In this document: piece by piece, positions 53,880-63,529 of the stretch
Position numbering within the stretch: the first letter of the stretch is position 1
How the letters are laid out: the number at the start of each line of letters is the position of its first letter
Assembly: GCA_021824145.1 (NCBI GenBank)
Contig: JAKALM010000002.1
Span: 1-64,000, forward strand
Length of the DNA: 64,000 bases
DNA from: Bacteroidota bacterium
GTDB taxonomy: Bacteria; Bacteroidota; Ignavibacteria; Ignavibacteriales; Ignavibacteriaceae
Direction: 5' to 3'
The notes under the pieces: model-generated
Seen by the model: the letters and a program-made list of their open reading frames with translations, nothing else
What the model was told of the DNA's origin: nothing
The model's database searches: none
Program-made: the position numbers and the translations under genes

Positions 53880-54965
53880 TTAAATATTTTTTACCACCTT
53901 AAATTTTTTATAAAAAGGAAATGAATGATTTCCTTTTTTATTTGATACAATAATTCTAATTACATGTTCCCCTTCTGTAATATAACCAGGATCTTGCCCC
54001 AGCATAGTTCGATTAAAGTTTAAAATTCCAGTTGAAGGATCAAAAGAATTATCAGAAACAATAACCGAATCAAATTCAACTTTGATAGATGTTTGATCAA
54101 TTCCGTTTGAATCTTTTATTTGAAATGATAAGTTTAAGCTGTCAGAATTAAAAACTGAATCTGCAGTTAAAGATGAAATTGTTGGAACTCCGGCACTAAA
54201 ATATCTGCAGATCCCTCTGAAAATTCCCCAAGCCTCAATCTTATTAAATTCTTCAAGCACTAATCTTTGTGCTTCAAAATGTTGAGTATTAAATCCGCAT
54301 TCAACTAAGACTGCGGGTAATTTAGTTAATCTTAAAACTGAAAATCCCATTCCAGGATAAATCCAATAATCCGAATAAGTGCCATCAAAAGAACCTGGTC
54401 CTCCGGAATTTCTCATAGCATAAGCAATATCTCTTTGAATATATTTTGCTAAATCATGATTGCAAGGTTCATATTCATAATTTGTATCAAGCGCATGATA
54501 ATAAGTGGAAGTATAATCCGTAAAATAATCATCAGATTTCCCCGGCGCATTATGATGAATACTGATAAAGACATCAGCACCGCTATTATTAGCCATAACC
54601 GATCGTTCCTTTAAAGCAACTGGCGAATCTGAAGTGCGAGATAGAAAAACAATTGCACCTGCTTCTTGAAGATAATCTCTTAATGCTAATGCAACACGTA
54701 AATTTAAATCTGCTTCAACGGCAATTCCTTTATAACCTTTATTGTTTCTATCAGTTCCGCCATGCCCCGGATCAAGAAAAAATTTTTTTCCGTAAATGCA
54801 CTTTGAATATTGATTATAAAAATTAATTTTAGCTTCGGGATTTTTTAATTCGATAGGAACTTCATAATAAACTTCTTTACTTGAAGAACACCCTATTAAA
54901 GTTAAGCCAGCAATGAGTAATGCAAATATATTTTTCAGATTATCCCCCAATTTCTTCAACAGCAT
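53880..54965 (-). CDS. N-acetylmuramoyl-L-alanine amidase (Amidase_3), lipoprotein
   Basis: This zinc amidase cleaves the MurNAc-L-Ala bond of peptidoglycan. The ATG at 54965 has GAGG six bases upstream and gives a lipoprotein signal with lipobox LIGC (MLLKKLGDNLKNIFALLIAG, then LTLIGC). The catalytic domain shows FLDPGHGGTDRNNKGYKG with the first zinc His, VEADLNLRVALALRDYLQEA with Glu, DVFISIHHNAPG with the second His, and AVLVECGFNTQ with the catalytic Glu. A C-terminal Ig-like stretch (about 265-360) follows. It overlaps the upstream PNPOx-like gene. It is anchored in the outer or inner membrane by lipid and acts in the periplasm. Confidence 0.92.
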   Translation of the reverse strand: MLLKKLGDNLKNIFALLIAGLTLIGCSSSKEVYYEVPIELKNPEAKINFYNQYSKCIYGKKFFLDPGHGGTDRNNKGYKGIAVEADLNLRVALALRDYLQEAGAIVFLSRTSDSPVALKERSVMANNSGADVFISIHHNAPGKSDDYFTDYTSTYYHALDTNYEYEPCNHDLAKYIQRDIAYAMRNSGGPGSFDGTYSDYWIYPGMGFSVLRLTKLPAVLVECGFNTQHFEAQRLVLEEFNKIEAWGIFRGICRYFSAGVPTISSLTADSVFNSDSLNLSFQIKDSNGIDQTSIKVEFDSVIVSDNSFDPSTGILNFNRTMLGQDPGYITEGEHVIRIIVSNKKGNHSFPFYKKFKVVKNI

Positions 54966-55398
54966 GAATTTCCTCAGTATCAATAATTACAATTTTTTTC
55001 AAGATTGATAAATCAAATACTCCATCCAAGTTTTTTTTGTATTTAAGCAAGTAATGTTGCTTAACTTCTTCTATTATTTTTTGGTCATCTACTATTTTCA
55101 TTTTTCCCAAAATATTAATTGTTAAAAATCCATATGTCGGAGTGAAGTTTTTTGATTTTTTAACTTTTTCATTTTTAACAATTGTAAAGGAAACATTAGA
55201 GTCAAAATGTAAATTTTGAAAAAGTTCGTTTTCATCATCAAAAAATATATAGATATTTTTATTTAGATAAAGATAAGGAGTTACAAATTGCGTGAGTTTA
55301 TCATTATTAAGTATCAATGCAACAATTCCAGATGAACTTGCATTTAATTCTTTTTCAATTATTTCAATATCTCTAATCTGTTTAATTATTTTTTTCAT
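54940..55398 (-). CDS. Pyridoxamine 5'-phosphate oxidase-like (split-barrel flavin) protein
   Basis: The 152 residues look like an FMN-binding split barrel: IVALILNNDKLTQFVTPYLY, NIYIFFDDENELFQNLHFDS, VSFTIVKNEKVKKSKNFTP and TINILGKMKIVDD, with a final short tail. No strong cofactor motif is readable, so haem- or F420-linked relatives are also possible. ATG at 55398. The 3' end overlaps the amidase start region by about 25 bases, so the two are probably translated together. Function is unknown. Confidence 0.6.
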   Translation of the reverse strand: MKKIIKQIRDIEIIEKELNASSSGIVALILNNDKLTQFVTPYLYLNKNIYIFFDDENELFQNLHFDSNVSFTIVKNEKVKKSKNFTPTYGFLTINILGKMKIVDDQKIIEEVKQHYLLKYKKNLDGVFDLSILKKIVIIDTEEIHAVEEIGG

Positions 55399-55514
55399 AT
55401 CATTTAACTTTTAAATTTTCATTTAAATTTATAAAAATAATTGGAAAAGTTTCACCCTATTTAGATCATTTTTTATTTTTTAAAATAATTACTAGTTTTT
55501 AGTACTATTTGAAA

Positions 55515-58500
55515 TTAAGAGACAATACATTTTTTAAATTTATTTGAAAATGAACATTGCCAACAATGATTAAAGTCTTTTTCATATTTTTTACCGCGAA
55601 TTGAAATTACCATCTTTTCCAAATCTGTTTTTACTTCAATTAATTTTTTTTCTGTTATTTCCTCAACATAAATTTTTTTCGGAGATTTTATAAAAATCAA
55701 TCTAATCTCTATATTTTTTATCGCAGCAAATAATTTGCTCACAATATATGAATAAAAACGTAATTGCACAGCATAGTTTTCAATCTTACTTTTGAATTCA
55801 TTTTCTTTAATAGAATCAGTTTTATAATCTACAATGATAATTTTATCATTTTCAAAAATTAATTTATCAATTATTCCATACAGGTAGTAATCATTTTCTT
55901 TTATATAAATTTCAAATTCATTTTTATATTTTTTAAACTTTTTCAGATTTTCATATTCTTTAGAATTATAAAAAATCAATAAGTCATTTTTAATTTCTTC
56001 AGCTAATTCGTTAATAACTTTTTCACTTTCATCAAATTCGAATTCGGACATTAAAATTTCATTTATATTCTTATTTACTTCTTCAAATTTTAATTCAGCT
56101 TGCAAAATTTTGTGAATTACAGTCCCTTTTACATTTGAATAATTTCTTTGAGAGTTTTCGTTTGCACTTTCTTGTTCATCAATTAAAGAATCTTCTTGCT
56201 CATTAAATTCATATGTCAATAAATTGCTATTTTCTCTTTGCCAATTTTTGAATTGGTTGTACAAACGAACAAATCCTATATCATAAGTAAGATGATATTT
56301 CAATGGACATTGCTTAAATACTGAAAGCTTTGTTGCTGATACAATTTCACTTGAAGGAATTTCAACTATCTTATCAACGAACAAATTTTTAATTTTTATT
56401 ATTTCGTCGTTATTAACATTAAACAAATTTGATTTTTCAATGACCTTCACTATGGGAATTTTAACTTCCAAATCTTTTGTATAATAGTTATAATCATCTT
56501 TTACTCTGCTTAAAAATTCTAATTCAGATTGAATTTTAAAACTGTCATTGTCAAAATTAATTCCAAATCCTTTTTGAAATAATCCAATAAAGGTATCATC
56601 CTTATATTGTTTATCTTTTTCAATTGAAGCTGAAATAAAAAGATAATTTTTTGCTCGTGTAATTCCTACATATAGTAAACGCTTTATTTCTGCAAGTTCT
56701 TTTTTCTGAATTAACAAATTGTTTATTCCAATTATGGGAGCCGCTTTATAATCGGAAGAATAATTATTTTCAATCGGCACTTTTGTCAATATTCCAAAAT
56801 TTTTGTTTACAGAAATTGATTTGGACTTCACACTGCCTTTTATCGAAGTCTCTTCACATTTATATAGAAACACTACTGGAAACTCTAAGCCTTTAGCTTG
56901 GTGTAAAGTCATTATTTTTATTGAATTCGATTCTTGAGAAACTAAAGCTTGCGATTCATCCTCGGTCTTTTCAATTGAGTCTCGTAAAAAATTTATATAA
57001 TCATATAAAGTTTTAAAGCCGATTGATAAATAATTCAAAGTTAGTTTAATTAACTTTTCAATATTAGCAAGCTCTTGAGTTCCATTTGCTTTCGAAGCGA
57101 TTACAGATATGAAATTTGATTCGTTAAATATTTTTCTTAGTAAATAAGTTGCATTAAAGTTTTTAGAAAGGAATAGATTTTCATTTAGTGTTTGAACAAT
57201 TTTTTTTGTTTTATCGTTTTTAAGACTATATTCTTTTAAATTCTCCCACAAATTTTTATTACTCAAAGATGAAATTTCAAAAATAATTGAATCTGAAAGT
57301 GAGAAAAAAGGAGATCTTAATATTCCAACTAACGCAGTATCATTATTTACATCTGCAAGAAACGAAAAATAATTGTATATATCATAAATGGATTGTCTTT
57401 GATAAAATCCTTTCCCACCAACAATTAAAAATGGTACATTATATTTTACAAAAACTTTTTCTAGCTCTGAAAAAGATTTTCTTCTTCTACAAAGTATTGC
57501 AATATCATTCCATGAAGTCTCTTTATCATTTAAAACTAAATTTAGAATTCTATTTGCTACCATTTCAGCTTCCGGATATAAGATTTCTTCACCAGTTTTA
57601 TTTTTTGTTTTATCATCAATCTGTAGCAGGAATTCAATTTTTCCTTGATAATCATCGTCTCTTGCGCAAACTAAATTTGAATGACCAACTTCGTTGAACA
57701 TTAGATTTGGATGGTCAAATAAATTTTTAAATAGAACATTTGTGAACAAACAAATATTCGGAGCCATTCTAAAGCTATCGGGAAGAGTTAGCAAAGATTC
57801 CGAACCGGACACCATTGTAATTTCATTTTTTGTTTGATTGAATACTTCAAGCTCAGCATCTCGAAACATATAAATGCTTTGCTTTTCATCTCCCACAACA
57901 AAGAGATTTCCTTTTTTTAAATAATCTAAAATTGGCAAGAATATATTGTATTGAAGTTCATTTGTATCTTGATATTCATCAATCATTATATATTTATATT
58001 TATCAGAAATATCATTCCGAACATTTTCAATTTCTAATATTTTTTTTGTGTAAAGCAGAATATCTTCATAATCAAGAAAACCATTATCAGATTTCTTTTT
58101 ATCATATTTCTCCAAAATTTTTTCAAAAAATATTACTGCTATTTTTCCGAACTTTGCTAATTCGTATTCTATTTTTTCGTGATTTTTTTCAATTGTTAAT
58201 AATTTTAAATCCTTAAAAAAATTTTCTACAACTTTTACTTCATAAGATAATTTATCCCGTAATTCATCTGACAAATAACCTTGTTTCTTTATCTCTCCAT
58301 CATTCTTAATTATATTTTCATTAATAGAATCAAGCAGTGCTTTTTGATTTTCTATATCTTTTTCATCAGCAAACTTTGCCATATCCAAACTAACTAAAAT
58401 GGCAGATTCATTTTCTGGTTTTAAAGACAATATTGAATTATTTATTTTTTTTAGTGAGGAGATAAAAAGAGAATAATTATCATCAATTATTTTTTTATAA

Positions 58501-59126
58501 TAATCTAAAAATGTATTGTAAAAGATTTTTGCGATCTCAATTTCAGGTTTGGAATAAATATTTTTAGCTACACTTAAAACGTTTTTTCTATCTTTAATTA
58601 ATAATTTCATTTCCTCAGCAAATTTATTCTTCGAAGCAAAGAGCCTAATCATGTATTTCAGATTTTCTGATTCTTTAGGATCTTTAATCGAAGACTTTAT
58701 GACTTCATCTACAGATAGCTCAATTAATTCATTTGAAGTCTGCTCATCAATTGCAGAAAAATTTGCATCTAATTCTGCTTCAACAGGGTGATCGCGAAGT
58801 ATGTCTATGCAAAATGAATGAATTGTAGAAATATTCGCTGATACTAATTGACGTCGAATAATTTCAAGATGATTGATTTCATTTTTATCTTTGCTTTCAG
58901 ATATTCTATCTTCAATTAAAAGTGCAATTTTATTATACAGTTCGCTTGCAGCTTTATCCGTAAAAGTTATAGCAGCAATATTTCTGAGTGGAATCTTTTC
59001 TTCGGTTACAATTTTTAAATATCTTTTAGACAGCACAAATGTTTTTCCAGAACCAGCATTTGCAGTAAGTGAAATATGCTTTTTATATTCAAGAGCTTTG
59101 GATTGATATTCAGTAAGATTATCCAT
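55515..59126 (-). CDS. UvrD/AddA-like helicase with C-terminal Fe-S PD-(D/E)XK nuclease
   Basis: This is a 1203-residue superfamily 1A helicase-nuclease for double-strand break processing. The helicase motifs are complete: Walker A NAGSGKTF around 23-30, IMIDEYQDTNELQYNIF, FVVGDEKQSIYMFRDAELEV, IMTLHQAKGLEFPVVFLY and RLLYVGITRAKNYLF. The C-terminal domain has KGTVIHKILQAE, IDKLIFENDKIIIVDYKTDS and QLRFYSYIV, the RecB/AddB nuclease fold. One Cys in FKQCPLKYHL and three more in CWQCSFSNKFKKC at the end make a four-Cys iron-sulphur cluster. A partner AddB gene is not adjacent. The start ATG at 59126 follows the kinase gene by 24 bases. Confidence 0.9.
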   Translation of the reverse strand: MDNLTEYQSKALEYKKHISLTANAGSGKTFVLSKRYLKIVTEEKIPLRNIAAITFTDKAASELYNKIALLIEDRISESKDKNEINHLEIIRRQLVSANISTIHSFCIDILRDHPVEAELDANFSAIDEQTSNELIELSVDEVIKSSIKDPKESENLKYMIRLFASKNKFAEEMKLLIKDRKNVLSVAKNIYSKPEIEIAKIFYNTFLDYYKKIIDDNYSLFISSLKKINNSILSLKPENESAILVSLDMAKFADEKDIENQKALLDSINENIIKNDGEIKKQGYLSDELRDKLSYEVKVVENFFKDLKLLTIEKNHEKIEYELAKFGKIAVIFFEKILEKYDKKKSDNGFLDYEDILLYTKKILEIENVRNDISDKYKYIMIDEYQDTNELQYNIFLPILDYLKKGNLFVVGDEKQSIYMFRDAELEVFNQTKNEITMVSGSESLLTLPDSFRMAPNICLFTNVLFKNLFDHPNLMFNEVGHSNLVCARDDDYQGKIEFLLQIDDKTKNKTGEEILYPEAEMVANRILNLVLNDKETSWNDIAILCRRRKSFSELEKVFVKYNVPFLIVGGKGFYQRQSIYDIYNYFSFLADVNNDTALVGILRSPFFSLSDSIIFEISSLSNKNLWENLKEYSLKNDKTKKIVQTLNENLFLSKNFNATYLLRKIFNESNFISVIASKANGTQELANIEKLIKLTLNYLSIGFKTLYDYINFLRDSIEKTEDESQALVSQESNSIKIMTLHQAKGLEFPVVFLYKCEETSIKGSVKSKSISVNKNFGILTKVPIENNYSSDYKAAPIIGINNLLIQKKELAEIKRLLYVGITRAKNYLFISASIEKDKQYKDDTFIGLFQKGFGINFDNDSFKIQSELEFLSRVKDDYNYYTKDLEVKIPIVKVIEKSNLFNVNNDEIIKIKNLFVDKIVEIPSSEIVSATKLSVFKQCPLKYHLTYDIGFVRLYNQFKNWQRENSNLLTYEFNEQEDSLIDEQESANENSQRNYSNVKGTVIHKILQAELKFEEVNKNINEILMSEFEFDESEKVINELAEEIKNDLLIFYNSKEYENLKKFKKYKNEFEIYIKENDYYLYGIIDKLIFENDKIIIVDYKTDSIKENEFKSKIENYAVQLRFYSYIVSKLFAAIKNIEIRLIFIKSPKKIYVEEITEKKLIEVKTDLEKMVISIRGKKYEKDFNHCWQCSFSNKFKKCIVS

Positions 59127-59150
59127 TCAGAGGCACCTTTGATACTAAGT

Positions 59151-62100
59151 TTATTTATTCAATTTTGGTAAAGTTATTTTAAATGTAGCGCCGTTATTTT
59201 CTTTACTTAATAAAATTATATTTCCATTAATCCCTTCGATAAATCTCTTAGCTAATTTCAATCCAAGCCCCATACCTTTATTTTTGGTTGTAAAATTTAA
59301 CTCAAATATTTTTTCTTGAATTTCAGAAGGAATCCCTTTTCCATTATCGCTTACAATTAAAATAAATTTATCGTTTTCTTGTTCCAGTTTAATTACTATT
59401 TTATTTGCTGAAGCTTGAATAGAATTCCGGATTAAATTAATTAATAATCTTCTAAACTGGCTTTTATCAGCTTCAATAATTGCTGCATCCAATTTTGTAA
59501 TTGTTTCAATTTTAATTTGTTCCTCGACAAAAAGATTAATAGTGTCTTTAATTATTGGAATTAAATCAACTTCTTCAATTTTATAATTTGGCATTCTTGC
59601 AAAACGAGAAAATTCAGATGCAATCAAACTTAAATTTTCAATTTGACTTAAAATTGTGTTCGACACTTTTTCAAATATCGAATCAAAATTTTTATTCTTA
59701 TCTCGATAAGAAACAATTAACTGTTGAACAGCTAATTTCATTGGTGTCAGAGGATTTTTAATTTCGTGAGCAACCTGTTTTGCCATTTCTTTCCAAGCAT
59801 TTTCTCTTTCTAATTCAGCAAGCTCAGTTTGATTTTTTTGTAATTCTTTTGTCATAAAATTAAATCCAGATAACAACTCTTTCATTTCGCCTTTTACATT
59901 TGTATTTAGTTCAACATTTAAATCTCCGTGTGCAATCGATGCAGTTGCTTTTGTTAATCTTCTTATTGGGAGTGAAATTCTATTCGCTAAAAATGTACTT
60001 AACAAAATCATTACTAATGTTGCAAACGAATAAATTCCGAACATAAAAACATCGATATCCATTACAGAGTAAGTTAATCTTACTTTATTAAAGGCGTCGT
60101 TTACACCCATTATTAGCGGACGACCATCAATTGTAACTTTTTTATAAAAAGAATCGTAATAAAAATTTTCTATTTTTTCCTGTGTTAGAAACTCTCTATA
60201 ACTTAAATAATTTAATTGATAATATGCTTCGGGATTTAGTTTGTCTGAAAACAATCCAACTTTATAATATTGATCTTTTGAATTAAAGATTTTTGTTGAA
60301 CCTTCATATACGGTAAAAGTAATTCCAAGGTCATTACCAGCATTGTTGAATGCTTCTATATAATCATGTGATGGAATTTCAACAATTTCTTCGTTTATAA
60401 TATTTTCCACATAATTTAGCCTCTCGCTCAATTCATTTTGAATTGCACTCTCAGTCCTTTGCCTAATAATCTGCCGATTATAAATAGCAAGAACAATAAC
60501 TGGAATAATAGAAATAAATAGAAACGCAATTAGAAGTTGGGCTCTAAAACTATATTTGTAATTTTTAAATTTAAGAATTAAAATAGTTAAGAGTAAAAAT
60601 ATTATAAAGATACTGTGAATTAAAAAAATCTTAAAAAAATTAAATAAGTTCCACGAAAGTCTTTTTTCTTTTGTAAGCACAGCTGTTATCTGATGGGTAT
60701 TTCCCGATTTAGTTTTTAGAATGTAAGCATAAAAGAATTCGTCATTTAATTTTATTTCTTGCCAAACCTCATTGTCGGGCGAGAATTGAGCATTTAAAAT
60801 TGGGCTGATTTGAATTCTTGATGGATAAATATCACCATAAACATGAGTTAATTTTGAATCAGAGAATTCAAAAATTTTAAGCTGATTAACATCAATTACA
60901 GAATTTATAATATTTTTATTTGATTCTAAAAAATCCGGAATATTGTTTGAGCCAAGATTCTGCAGATCAAAACCTACCGAGGCAGTGATATAACCAACTT
61001 TAATTTCTCGATCGAAAAGAGGAATAATGCCTATAAAAATTTTTTTTGTTGAATCGCCTGGAATAGCTTTCTCAATTATTTTAATTCCTTCGCTTGAATA
61101 ATTTTTGAAATCATTTATTAGTGTTTCACCTAAGTTTATCCCGGAATTAAATCCACCTAGTCGGTTTTGATATCTATCCCAAATTGTAAGAGAAGAATTT
61201 AACGATTCTCTCTGCAATGAGCTATTTGCCCAGAGTTTAAAAGCGTCGGCATCAAAGTTCGAATTACGATCATAAAAATCAGAAATAATATTTTGGTCTC
61301 TGGCTGAATTAGTAAGAGTTTCTTCTAATAAAAATCTTAGCAGATTATCATTCGGTCTATTAATTTCAACAGCAGTAGTTTTAAGTGAAGCTTTTTCAAG
61401 TTCAAGATTAAAATAATTCAGAAGAGTAATTGATATTACTGATGCAGCAAGAGTTAGATAAACAAAATTAAATTCATTATGAATTTTCCCAAATACAATT
61501 TCATATGAAACCAAAAAAATGATGCTAATAAAAATAAAACTCAGCAGCGGAGTAATTAGAGGTTCGTTCTGTAGATAGATAAACAGTATTCCAAGAATAA
61601 TATAGCTTACATATATTGTTAAAAAAATTAATTTCTGTTTCGCTCTATCTACATTTTTTACAAATGAAATAAGGATCAAAATAAAAGCCGCCATCAAAAT
61701 TACTAAAGCCGTTCCCATCATTAAAAGATTTAAATTCATAATTATGGATGGAAGATTAGGAATTAAATTCGGCTCTTTGAAATACCTTAAAGTTGAATCA
61801 AATATTATGCTTCTCACAGCAGAGCTTAAAGCTCTAAGTGTTAATAAAAAGATAAAAGTTATCGGAAAATAAAAAATGATCAGCCACTTTTTATTTACGA
61901 ATTTGGTTAAATGTTCATCTTTTAAATAATCAACAAGATATTTTAAAACATTGATGGCTATAATTAATGCAAAAAGAACTGTAATAAAAAATTCAATTGG
62001 CGATTTAACAATTCCATCACCAAAAGTTGATGAAAAATATGCTGGATCAACTAATTTGCCTTGAATAATATTTGATGGGAATCCAATTTTATAAATTAGC

Positions 62101-62990
62101 AACCGCATGCCAAAACAATAGAGGGCTAAAATCAAAATTTTAATTAATCTGTATTTTAATTCAATAAATTCTTTTCTAAAACCAATAGCCAAAAATAATG
62201 CTGCAATTATTATTAATATTGATTGAATTTGCCCCGTAAGTTGATAAAATGAATCTGCTGTTAAATTTAGTGTTGGTTTGAAAAAAGTAACATTCCCAAT
62301 TTTATCATTTTGTTTATTTAATAAATCAAAAGAATATTTTCTGCCATCTCTAGTTTCCTCTGAAAAAGGTGAATAATTCAGATTTATTTGCGTTTTAAAT
62401 TTATTTGAAAGTTCTTTTGAAAAATTGATTTGCTCAAAATATGGATTTTTAATTGTATAATGTTTTTCAATCGGCAAGCTTATTACAAAATAAAAGAGGT
62501 CATTATCTGATAAAATTGTATCTGTAACTGTCAAATAAGTTGTTAAGTAACCATCATAAAAGTGTATATGGCCTGAAGGAAATGAAAGTGGAAGAATATC
62601 ATTTTGTGGAATAGCAATTTTAGAATTCCATGCAATTAGTCTTCCATTAGGTGCTAGAATTTCAACCGAGTAATCGTCAAAATCTGAATTGTTCACAGCT
62701 CTAATTAAAGCACCATAAGAATTGTTTCGCGGATTCAACACTTTCCGAAGTCTATTCTTTAAATCAATATTTTTTTCTAAAATTTTATTTTCTTTTTCAT
62801 TAAGAATAGAATTTATTGAAGATTGAATTAATAGAATTTTATCGGAAAGAATTTTATTCCAATTATTCTCTAAATGTTGAACAAAATAAGGAGAGGCAAT
62901 ACCAATTAAAATAATCAGAAGTAAAATAAAAAAGACGACAGCAAAATATTTTCTATCGCCTTTAATCTTATTAAAAAATCTCCCAAACAT
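59151..62990 (-). CDS. Very large multi-TM sensor histidine kinase (NtrY-like)
   Basis: The 1279 residues place a first TM helix at 17-36, an extracytoplasmic sensor region to about 240, about nine TM helices between 250 and 540, a second extracytoplasmic region (about 560-805), further TM helices flanking a third loop, then HAMP (RLTKATASIAHGDLNVELN), a coiled coil, a HisKA domain with H1075 in QVAHEIKNPLTPMKLAV, and a HATPase with NLIRNSIQASA, DNGKGIPSEI and GMGLGLKLAKRFIEG. It is like NtrY but much longer. No response regulator is adjacent. The ATG at 62990 overlaps the preceding gene stop by one base. Confidence 0.9.
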   Translation of the reverse strand: MFGRFFNKIKGDRKYFAVVFFILLLIILIGIASPYFVQHLENNWNKILSDKILLIQSSINSILNEKENKILEKNIDLKNRLRKVLNPRNNSYGALIRAVNNSDFDDYSVEILAPNGRLIAWNSKIAIPQNDILPLSFPSGHIHFYDGYLTTYLTVTDTILSDNDLFYFVISLPIEKHYTIKNPYFEQINFSKELSNKFKTQINLNYSPFSEETRDGRKYSFDLLNKQNDKIGNVTFFKPTLNLTADSFYQLTGQIQSILIIIAALFLAIGFRKEFIELKYRLIKILILALYCFGMRLLIYKIGFPSNIIQGKLVDPAYFSSTFGDGIVKSPIEFFITVLFALIIAINVLKYLVDYLKDEHLTKFVNKKWLIIFYFPITFIFLLTLRALSSAVRSIIFDSTLRYFKEPNLIPNLPSIIMNLNLLMMGTALVILMAAFILILISFVKNVDRAKQKLIFLTIYVSYIILGILFIYLQNEPLITPLLSFIFISIIFLVSYEIVFGKIHNEFNFVYLTLAASVISITLLNYFNLELEKASLKTTAVEINRPNDNLLRFLLEETLTNSARDQNIISDFYDRNSNFDADAFKLWANSSLQRESLNSSLTIWDRYQNRLGGFNSGINLGETLINDFKNYSSEGIKIIEKAIPGDSTKKIFIGIIPLFDREIKVGYITASVGFDLQNLGSNNIPDFLESNKNIINSVIDVNQLKIFEFSDSKLTHVYGDIYPSRIQISPILNAQFSPDNEVWQEIKLNDEFFYAYILKTKSGNTHQITAVLTKEKRLSWNLFNFFKIFLIHSIFIIFLLLTILILKFKNYKYSFRAQLLIAFLFISIIPVIVLAIYNRQIIRQRTESAIQNELSERLNYVENIINEEIVEIPSHDYIEAFNNAGNDLGITFTVYEGSTKIFNSKDQYYKVGLFSDKLNPEAYYQLNYLSYREFLTQEKIENFYYDSFYKKVTIDGRPLIMGVNDAFNKVRLTYSVMDIDVFMFGIYSFATLVMILLSTFLANRISLPIRRLTKATASIAHGDLNVELNTNVKGEMKELLSGFNFMTKELQKNQTELAELERENAWKEMAKQVAHEIKNPLTPMKLAVQQLIVSYRDKNKNFDSIFEKVSNTILSQIENLSLIASEFSRFARMPNYKIEEVDLIPIIKDTINLFVEEQIKIETITKLDAAIIEADKSQFRRLLINLIRNSIQASANKIVIKLEQENDKFILIVSDNGKGIPSEIQEKIFELNFTTKNKGMGLGLKLAKRFIEGINGNIILLSKENNGATFKITLPKLNK

Positions 62991-63445
62991 TAATTAATAG
63001 TAATTTGAGTTATTTTCCATTTTTTGCCTGTATTCTTTAAAGAGACATAAACTTGTGCTTGGTCTCGTTTTCCTTTATAAATGTAATCATAGATGCCGGT
63101 AGAATACATTCCCGATTCATCTTCTTGTATATTGGATAAATTGAAAGAAACAGATTGATAATTTTTAAAATATTCATCTAGAACATAATATGCCTGGTTT
63201 GAACTGTAATAACCATTAACACCATTTGATAAACTTAAATAAATCTGTGAATCAAAATATTTTGAATAATTAGAAACATTTCTTTTTAAAACACCACTTT
63301 CTATTTTATGAAATACTAAAATAGCGTTTTCCTTAATACTATTTTTTTCTTGAATATTTTCCGTCCATCTTTCTTGTGCAAGATTTGAAAAGCATAACAG
63401 AACAAAAATAATTGAAACTGAAATAATTAAAATATTTCTATTCAT
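62990..63445 (-). CDS. Exported DUF4783-like protein
   Basis: MNRNILIISVSIIFVLLCFSNLAQ is a signal peptide. The 125-residue mature protein resembles DUF4783 (an NTF2-like fold common in Bacteroidota): KYFDSQIYLSLSNGVNGYYS, then SNQAYYVLDEYFKNYQSVSF and a C-terminal KRDQAQVYVSLKNTGKKWKI. No catalytic site is seen. It overlaps the sensor kinase start by one base, so the pair is co-translated; the small exported protein may report envelope state to the kinase, but this is inference. Confidence 0.8.
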   Translation of the reverse strand: MNRNILIISVSIIFVLLCFSNLAQERWTENIQEKNSIKENAILVFHKIESGVLKRNVSNYSKYFDSQIYLSLSNGVNGYYSSNQAYYVLDEYFKNYQSVSFNLSNIQEDESGMYSTGIYDYIYKGKRDQAQVYVSLKNTGKKWKITQITIN

Positions 63446-63529
63446 TGCCGCAAAGTTAAATTGATTAATGAGTTAATTCGTTATTTTAAAAATCATCAAA
63501 TCAAAAATTATATGTTAATATATAACATC

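Noticed and set aside
54936-54938. CTG as a non-standard start of the amidase
   Set aside because: It sits after GGGGGA and would give a neat signal peptide, but the ATG at 54965 has GAGG six bases upstream in the same frame, so a standard start explains the gene.
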